Below are positions 58,784 through 64,000 of a stretch of 64,000 bases of DNA, one piece after another. The notes under the pieces are model-generated. The model was not told where the DNA came from. It saw nothing but the letters and a program-made list of their open reading frames with translations, and searched no databases. Each line of letters starts with the position of its first letter. The stretch's first letter is position 1. The stretch is from contig NZ_JAEHGC010000009.1 in the NCBI RefSeq assembly GCF_016107705.1, positions 158,959 through 222,958 of the forward strand, in the 5' to 3' direction. Origin of the DNA: Neobacillus cucumis (GTDB taxonomy: Bacteria > Bacillota > Bacilli > Bacillales_B > DSM-18226). The position numbers and the translations under genes are program-made.

Positions 58784-59030
58784 AGCAATTGTCTATGTAA
58801 CTTTACGGGAAAGCGTTTTGGATCCACAAGGAAATGCGGTTCACGAATCTCTACATTCACTGGGGTATAATGAGGTTGGAGAAGTACGAATCGGAAAATA
58901 TATGGAGCTTGAAGTTAATAGTGAGGATCAAAAAATGACGGAGGACCGGGTTAGGGATATGTGTGAAAAGCTGTTAGCCAACACGGTCATTGAAGACTAT
59001 AGGTTTGAGCTAAAGAAGGGAGAAAATTAA
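58776..59030 (+). CDS. purS: FGAM synthase subunit PurS
   Basis: An 84-residue subunit that links PurQ to PurL in FGAM synthase. It matches the family in length and in [39 protein letters not shown] and the C-terminal [16 protein letters not shown]. The GTG at 58776 overlaps the purC stop, which implies coupling; GGGGGT just upstream serves as ribosome site. Confidence 0.92.
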   Translation: MFKAIVYVTLRESVLDPQGNAVHESLHSLGYNEVGEVRIGKYMELEVNSEDQKMTEDRVRDMCEKLLANTVIEDYRFELKKGEN

Positions 59031-59031
59031 A

Positions 59032-59715
59032 GTGAACTTTGCTGTACTTGTTTTTCCTGGTTCAAACTGTGATGTGGATATGTATAAGGCAGTTGTTGAT
59101 ACGATTGAACAACCAGTAGAGTACGTATGGCATCTGGAAACAGACCTATCTAAATATGATGGAATCCTTGTTCCAGGGGGATTCTCTTATGGAGATTATT
59201 TGCGTCCTGGTGCAGTGGCAAGTTTATCTCCTGCAATGGATCAAGTCAAGATTGCAGCGGAATCGGGAAAGTTGGTTCTTGGAGTTTGTAATGGCTTTCA
59301 AATTTTAACAGAAGCGGGTCTTTTACCGGGTGCGCTAAGGAGAAACCAACGTTTAAAATTCCATTGTGAAACCCTTAATCTCATCGTCGAAAATAACCAA
59401 ACTCCATTCACTTTAGATTATGAGAAAGGGGAGAAGATTCGGATTCCGATCGCCCATGGAGACGGAAACTATTATTGTGATGAGGATACCTTAAATGAGT
59501 TAGAAAAAAATAAACAAATTGTTTTCCGATATGAAGGAAAGAATCCGAATGGTTCAGTTTCTGAAATTGCCGGGGTCATCAATCAGAGAGGAAATGTTTT
59601 AGGGTTAATGCCCCATCCGGAACGTGCGGTTCATAAATGGCTGGGATCTGATGCTGGCAAACGGATGTTTTCATCTATATTAAGTTACTGGAGGAAACAA
59701 AATGGAACAGCATAA
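59032..59715 (+). CDS. purQ: FGAM synthase glutaminase subunit
   Basis: A 227-residue class I glutamine amidotransferase that supplies ammonia to PurL. The nucleophile is in [15 protein letters not shown], the His-Glu pair in [12 protein letters not shown], and the start [18 protein letters not shown] is typical. GTG 59032 is 1 nt after purS. Its end overlaps purL by 14 nt. Confidence 0.94.
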   Translation: MNFAVLVFPGSNCDVDMYKAVVDTIEQPVEYVWHLETDLSKYDGILVPGGFSYGDYLRPGAVASLSPAMDQVKIAAESGKLVLGVCNGFQILTEAGLLPGALRRNQRLKFHCETLNLIVENNQTPFTLDYEKGEKIRIPIAHGDGNYYCDEDTLNELEKNKQIVFRYEGKNPNGSVSEIAGVINQRGNVLGLMPHPERAVHKWLGSDAGKRMFSSILSYWRKQNGTA

Positions 59716-61990
59716 CGAACCAACCCCGGAGCAAATTTACGAACAAAAAATTTATCGGGAAATGGGATTAACCGAAGAAGAATTTGACAAGGTGATCGAA
59801 ATACTCGGCCGAAAACCTAATTATACCGAAACGGGAATTTTTAGTGTAATGTGGTCAGAGCATTGCAGTTATAAAAATTCGAAGGTAGTTTTAAGAAGAT
59901 TTCCCACCTCTGGTCCTCACGTTCTTCAAGGACCTGGGGAAGGCGCTGGGATTGTAGACATTGGAGACCAACAAGCGGTTGTCTTTAAAATTGAAAGTCA
60001 TAATCATCCCTCTGCGATTGAACCCTATCAAGGAGCAGCTACAGGTGTAGGAGGAATCATCCGTGATGTTTTCTCAATGGGTGCCCGTCCCATTGCCTTA
60101 TTGAATTCTCTTCGTTTCGGAGAATTAGATAACCCTAAAACCAAATATTTATTTGAAAATGTGGTTGCAGGGATCGCCGGGTATGGCAATTGTATGGGGA
60201 TTCCAACGGTAGGAGGAGAGATTTATTTTGACTCCTCTTATGAGGGTAACCCCCTCGTCAATGCAATGTGTGTCGGATTAATCGATCATGATCAAATTCA
60301 AAAAGGTGTAGCAAAAGGGATTGGGAACCCTGTCATCTATGTGGGGGCAGCTACCGGCAGAGATGGGATTCATGGGGCTACCTTCGCCTCGGAGGAGTTG
60401 AGTGAAAATTCTGAGGCCAAACGTCCAGCTGTTCAAGTTGGAGACCCTTTTATGGAAAAATTGTTACTGGAAGCAACATTAGAATTGATTGCCTCTGGTC
60501 ATGTTGTCGGGATTCAAGATATGGGAGCGGCAGGATTAACCAGCTCCAGCTCTGAAATGGCCAGCAAAGCGGGAAATGGCATTGAATTAAACCTAGACCT
60601 TGTTCCACAACGGGAAAAAGGAATGAGTGCTTACGAAATGATGCTATCGGAATCTCAAGAACGAATGCTCGTCGTAGCAAAAAAAGGAAAAGAAGCGGAA
60701 GTTGGAAAGATTTTTAACAAATGGGGACTCCATTCTGCCGTAATTGGAAGAGTTACCGATGATAATCAACTTCGAATCCAACACAAAGGAGAAGTAGTCG
60801 CTGAAATTCCTGCGGATAAGCTGGCGGAAGATGCACCAGTGTATTGTAAGCCATCTAAAGTAGCTCCTTATTATGAAAAATACTCATCATTGGATCCTGC
60901 CGCTGAGTTTGAAGAGCCAAAGGACTTTAATTCGATATTGAAACAATTGTTAGCATCCCCAACAATTGCCAGCAAAGAATGGGTATATCAGCAGTATGAC
61001 TACATGGTCAGAACCAATACGGCTGTCATACCAGGATCGGATGCGGCAGTTGTGGCGATCCGGGGAACACGGAAAGCTTTGGCGATGACGACAGATTGCA
61101 ACGGTAGATATGTGTATCTTGACCCCTTTACTGGAGGGGCCATTGCTGTAGCAGAAGCAGCCCGCAACGTCGTTTGTTCCGGTGCTGAGCCCCTTGCTAT
61201 AACTGATAATTTAAATTTTGGCAGCCCGGAAAAACCGGAAATCTTCTGGCAGTTCGAAAAAGCAGCGGATGGCATTAGTGAAGCCTGCCGGCAGCTGGAA
61301 ACACCGGTCATTGGCGGTAACGTAAGTCTCTATAACGAATCAATTGGAGAGGCAATCTTTCCTACACCAACCATTGGGATGGTGGGCTTAATTAAGGATA
61401 TCGAACATATAACAACACAGGAATTTAAAAAAGACGGAGACTTTATCTTTTTAGTAGGCGAAACCAAAGCGGAGATTGGCGGTTCAGAATATCAAAAATT
61501 AGTGACAGGAAAAATTGAAGGACGCCCGCCCCAATTAAATCTTGAGTTTGAACGGAACATTCAAGCTTTTACACTCAAGGTAATTCAAGAGGGTCTCGTT
61601 CAGTCAGCCCATGATGCTGCTGAAGGAGGTTTAGCTGTTGCGATAGCTGAAAGCTGTATTAGCGGGAATAGTGGCGCAGAAATTCAATTAACGGATGAAC
61701 TGCGAACAGACATTTCCCTGTTTAGTGAAACTCAATCTCGAATTGTTCTTTCTGTCTTAAAGGAACATGTCGAAAAAGTACAAGAAATCGCGAAACTGAT
61801 GCAGGTTCCAATAATGGAAATCGGCAAGGTAAGAGGAAAAAAACTGTCGATTTCGCATAATGGGGAAATCGTCATTTCACAGCCAATTGCTGACCTCTCC
61901 GAAGCCTGGAGGAATGCTATTCCGGATATCATGCGTTCGGATCGATTAAGAAAGCTGAACACACAAGAAATTTCTGCAAGTTTATCGTAA
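59702..61990 (+). CDS. purL: FGAM synthase large subunit (small-type PurL)
   Basis: A 762-residue ATP-dependent enzyme that turns FGAR into FGAM with ammonia from PurQ. It is of the short form that needs PurS and PurQ. Two AIRS-like halves are visible: [40 protein letters not shown] and [15 protein letters not shown] in the first, and [28 protein letters not shown] and [18 protein letters not shown] in the second. ATG 59702 is behind TGGAGG inside purQ. In B. subtilis purF comes next; here purM does. Confidence 0.94.
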   Translation: MEQHNEPTPEQIYEQKIYREMGLTEEEFDKVIEILGRKPNYTETGIFSVMWSEHCSYKNSKVVLRRFPTSGPHVLQGPGEGAGIVDIGDQQAVVFKIESHNHPSAIEPYQGAATGVGGIIRDVFSMGARPIALLNSLRFGELDNPKTKYLFENVVAGIAGYGNCMGIPTVGGEIYFDSSYEGNPLVNAMCVGLIDHDQIQKGVAKGIGNPVIYVGAATGRDGIHGATFASEELSENSEAKRPAVQVGDPFMEKLLLEATLELIASGHVVGIQDMGAAGLTSSSSEMASKAGNGIELNLDLVPQREKGMSAYEMMLSESQERMLVVAKKGKEAEVGKIFNKWGLHSAVIGRVTDDNQLRIQHKGEVVAEIPADKLAEDAPVYCKPSKVAPYYEKYSSLDPAAEFEEPKDFNSILKQLLASPTIASKEWVYQQYDYMVRTNTAVIPGSDAAVVAIRGTRKALAMTTDCNGRYVYLDPFTGGAIAVAEAARNVVCSGAEPLAITDNLNFGSPEKPEIFWQFEKAADGISEACRQLETPVIGGNVSLYNESIGEAIFPTPTIGMVGLIKDIEHITTQEFKKDGDFIFLVGETKAEIGGSEYQKLVTGKIEGRPPQLNLEFERNIQAFTLKVIQEGLVQSAHDAAEGGLAVAIAESCISGNSGAEIQLTDELRTDISLFSETQSRIVLSVLKEHVEKVQEIAKLMQVPIMEIGKVRGKKLSISHNGEIVISQPIADLSEAWRNAIPDIMRSDRLRKLNTQEISASLS

Positions 61991-62004
61991 AGGAGTGAAT
62001 TGAA

Positions 62005-63039
62005 ATGAGTGATGCATACCGCAAGGCCGGAGTCGATATTGATGCGGGAAATGAAGCTGTTGAACGAATGAAAAAGCATGTAAAAACGACGTTCCGGCCG
62101 GAAGTTTTAACCGGGTTAGGAGGGTTTGGTGCGCTGTTTAAACCAAACTTGCAGGAAATCGAGGAACCAATTTTTGTCTCTGGGACAGATGGGGTTGGGA
62201 CTAAACTAAAAATTGCCTTTGCAATGGACAAGCATGACACGATTGGAATTGATGCCGTTGCCATGTGTGTAAATGATGTTGTTGTCCAAGGGGCGGAGCC
62301 TCTTTTTTTCCTCGACTATCTTGCTTGCGGCAAGAACATCCCGGATAAAATTGAAGCCATTGTAAAAGGGATTGCAGAAGGATGCCTACAGGCTGGATGT
62401 TCGTTAATTGGCGGAGAGACGGCTGAAATGCCAGGAATGTATCAGAATGAGGAATACGATATTGCCGGATTTACTGTAGGGATGGTCGATCAAAAACACC
62501 TAATAGATGGATCGAAAGTAAAAGAAGGCCAAGTGTTAATTGGGTTAGCGTCTAGTGGTGTACATAGCAATGGTTTTTCTCTTGTACGTAAAGTTCTATT
62601 AGATGATGCTAAACTCTCCTTAACAGACTATGTTGAAAAATTGGGTGCGCAATTAGGTGCAGTCTTACTGGAACCCACTAAAATTTATGTAAAATCCGTT
62701 CTTTCAACGCTTAAAAATTTTCCAGTTTATGGATTGGTACATGTTACAGGGGGTGGCTTTTACGATAATATCCCCCGCATTCTTCCAAGTGATCTGCAAG
62801 CTAAAATTTACGATGGTTCATGGAATATTCCAAAGATTTTTACCTTTATCCAAGAGACAGGAAATATTTCAGATTATGATATGTTTCGTACTTTTAATAT
62901 GGGAATTGGTATGATTTTAGTTGTAGATACTAAGGATTCTCAGGCTATTTTAGAGCACCTTCAAGGGCTGGGGGAAGCTGCATCTGTGATTGGAACAGTG
63001 CAAAGAGGGACCGAAGACGTCGTGTTTAAGAAGGAGTAA
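62005..63039 (+). CDS. purM: AIR synthetase
   Basis: A 344-residue enzyme that closes the imidazole ring of FGAM to give AIR using ATP. Family sequences are [71 protein letters not shown] and [22 protein letters not shown] 62005 is behind AAAGGAGTG. It follows purL directly, lies 2 bp before purN, and belongs to the same operon. Confidence 0.94.
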   Translation: MSDAYRKAGVDIDAGNEAVERMKKHVKTTFRPEVLTGLGGFGALFKPNLQEIEEPIFVSGTDGVGTKLKIAFAMDKHDTIGIDAVAMCVNDVVVQGAEPLFFLDYLACGKNIPDKIEAIVKGIAEGCLQAGCSLIGGETAEMPGMYQNEEYDIAGFTVGMVDQKHLIDGSKVKEGQVLIGLASSGVHSNGFSLVRKVLLDDAKLSLTDYVEKLGAQLGAVLLEPTKIYVKSVLSTLKNFPVYGLVHVTGGGFYDNIPRILPSDLQAKIYDGSWNIPKIFTFIQETGNISDYDMFRTFNMGIGMILVVDTKDSQAILEHLQGLGEAASVIGTVQRGTEDVVFKKE

Positions 63040-63041
63040 TC

Positions 63042-63620
63042 ATGAAAATTGCCGTTTTTGCTTCTGGAACGGGAAGTAATTTTGAAGCGATTCTGGAATC
63101 CATTCAATTAAAAAAAATAAAAAACGTGGAAGTAGTTTTGTTAGTGAGTGATAACCCCAATGCACTTGCAGTCACGAAAGCAAAAAATGCATCGATCCCA
63201 GTGTTTAGTTTTCAAGCAAAGGATTATCCCGACAAACTTACCTATGAACAAGAGGTTCTTGAAAAATTAACCAACCTCCAGGTGGATTTTATCGTTTTAG
63301 CTGGATATATGAGATTGCTGGGACCTGTTTTGCTAAAGGCTTATGATGGAAAAATCATTAATGTCCACCCATCCTTATTACCGGCATTTAAAGGAAAAGA
63401 TGCCATTGGTCAAGCGCTTGATTATGGGGTAAAGGTGACGGGGGTAACTGTTCATTTTGTAGATGAAGGCATGGATACAGGACCAATCATTGCTCAGGAG
63501 ACTGTTCCCATCACTATGTCCATGACAAGAGAAACATTAACAAACAAAATTCAGGAGATTGAGCATCGATTGTTACCAGAAGTGATCCAAAGTCTTGCTA
63601 ATAAGGAAACAAAGATATGA
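63042..63620 (+). CDS. purN: GAR transformylase (folate-dependent)
   Basis: A 192-residue formyltransferase that uses 10-formyl-THF to formylate GAR. It begins IAVFASGTGSNFEAI, and the catalytic elements are VDFIVLAGYMRLLGPVLL, INVHPSLLPAFKG (Asn-x-His) and HFVDEGMDTGPII with the Asp. ATG 63042 follows AAGGAG at the purM end. It is the last gene of this operon; purH and purD, usually next, are absent and repeat array B begins about 100 bp later. Confidence 0.94.
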   Translation: MKIAVFASGTGSNFEAILESIQLKKIKNVEVVLLVSDNPNALAVTKAKNASIPVFSFQAKDYPDKLTYEQEVLEKLTNLQVDFIVLAGYMRLLGPVLLKAYDGKIINVHPSLLPAFKGKDAIGQALDYGVKVTGVTVHFVDEGMDTGPIIAQETVPITMSMTRETLTNKIQEIEHRLLPEVIQSLANKETKI

Positions 63621-63716
63621 AACCAGCAAACGGTAACAAATTCAAAGAAGCAAATTTATAGGGATTGTCAGGACGATAAGTTGGTGGGGAAGGAAAGTGT
63701 GCTCTTTTGAATATTT

Positions 63717-64000
63717 TTGTCAGTGCCCTTTGAGCATGAAATTTCATAGGAACGGGAACTAATCGACCTTGTCAATGCCCGCAGAGCGTCATTTTTTTAC
63801 CGAACGGGCACTATGAGGGCTTGTCAATGCCCGTCAAGCTTAAATTTTCAAATGAACGGGCACTATGAGGGCTTGTCAGTGCCCGTCAAGCTTAAATTTT
63901 CAAACGAACGGGCACTATGAGGGCCTGTCAGTGCCTGCAAAGCTTAAATTTTCAAACGAACGGGCACTATGAGGGCTTGTCAGTGCCCGCAAAGCTTAAA
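63717..64000. repeat. Tandem array B: at least five units of 52 bp, runs off the window
   Basis: Units start at 63733, 63785, 63837, 63889, 63941 and 63993 (continuing beyond the edge), with a partial tail at 63717-63732. The core is again CGGGCACT, a 13-nt centre (ATGAGGGCTTGTC) and AGTGCCCG, with the arm AGCTTAAATTTTC. The unit consensus agrees with array A at 43 of 52 positions by my count. The first two units are degenerate and later ones nearly identical. Same orientation as array A. Confidence 0.92.

Noticed and set aside
63717..64000. CRISPR array
   Set aside because: Same reason as array A: the arms between palindromes are themselves conserved and no cas genes are nearby.

Overview
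The window is chromosomal DNA of an AT-rich, endospore-forming Firmicute, most likely Bacillaceae of the Bacillus/Neobacillus type. The support is gene content: spx, IDEAL-domain and UPF0316 proteins, two complete gerA-type spore-germination operons, two lone GerAB-type permeases, a CwlC-like mother-cell lysis amidase and small spore-type peptides, together with strong AGGAGG-type ribosome binding sites and TTG/GTG starts. No rRNA, tRNA or CRISPR array was recognised.

Layout. 1-2.5 kb: the end of spx, an Rrf2 regulator with its own dyad operator, an IDEAL protein, and a DUF3231 gene broken by one in-frame TAG. 2.5-3.6 kb: a lone GerAB permease. 4.1-10.2 kb: a thiazole/oxazole-modified microcin (TOMM) locus of the heterocycloanthracin/sonorensin type. 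It has a Cys/Gly-rich precursor peptide, a hairpin-rich spacer, a ThiF-like maturation protein, a fused C-D (YcaO) cyclodehydratase and a double-domain SagB-type dehydrogenase. 10.5-14 kb: a DUF975 membrane protein, then an IS200/IS605-type tnpB element (tnpB itself stopped by a TAG) sitting between a macro-domain gene that has lost its 3' part and a VWA gene that has lost its 5' part. 14.2-22 kb: a CPA2 antiporter, a DUF2161 nuclease-fold protein, germination operon 1 (A-C-D-B), three tiny peptides and an ADP-ribosyltransferase-fold-like gene. 22.3-36 kb: a small tandem repeat, a giant DUF2062-GH18-NodB-GT2 cell-surface protein, a Thr/Ser-rich secreted protein, a small gene whose promoter carries a perfect cre box, an ftsEX-hydrolase operon, another lone GerAB permease, cwlC and a solute:sodium symporter pair. 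35-47.6 kb: a divergent PRPP-synthase paralogue with changed catalytic residues, a lone trpB with a TRAP-like GAG leader, transporters, small unknown genes, a YfhF-type epimerase and a TldD/PmbA pair. 47.7-51.8 kb: germination operon 2, again in the order A-C-D-B, behind a recognisable sigma-G promoter. 52-54.7 kb: DUF2269, an unknown protein, a PiT phosphate transporter and a spore-type small protein. 55.3-63.6 kb: purine biosynthesis genes purKCSQLMN with purF divergent. This cluster is bracketed by two related tandem arrays of 52-bp palindromic units.

How the parts fit. The TOMM genes form one co-directional biosynthetic unit with a separately terminated precursor. The germination genes give two full nutrient-receptor sets plus two spare B subunits. 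FtsEX and the adjacent secreted GH73 protein look like a membrane-gated wall hydrolase. The pur genes cover the PRPP-to-AICAR branch except for purD, purE and purB (and purH afterwards), which must lie elsewhere. The observations most worth following are the TOMM locus and its structured spacer, the 52-bp arrays, the TRAP-like element on trpB, the PRPP-synthase paralogue, and the matching AT-rich boxes placed 7 nt upstream of the -35 of both tldD and germination operon 2.
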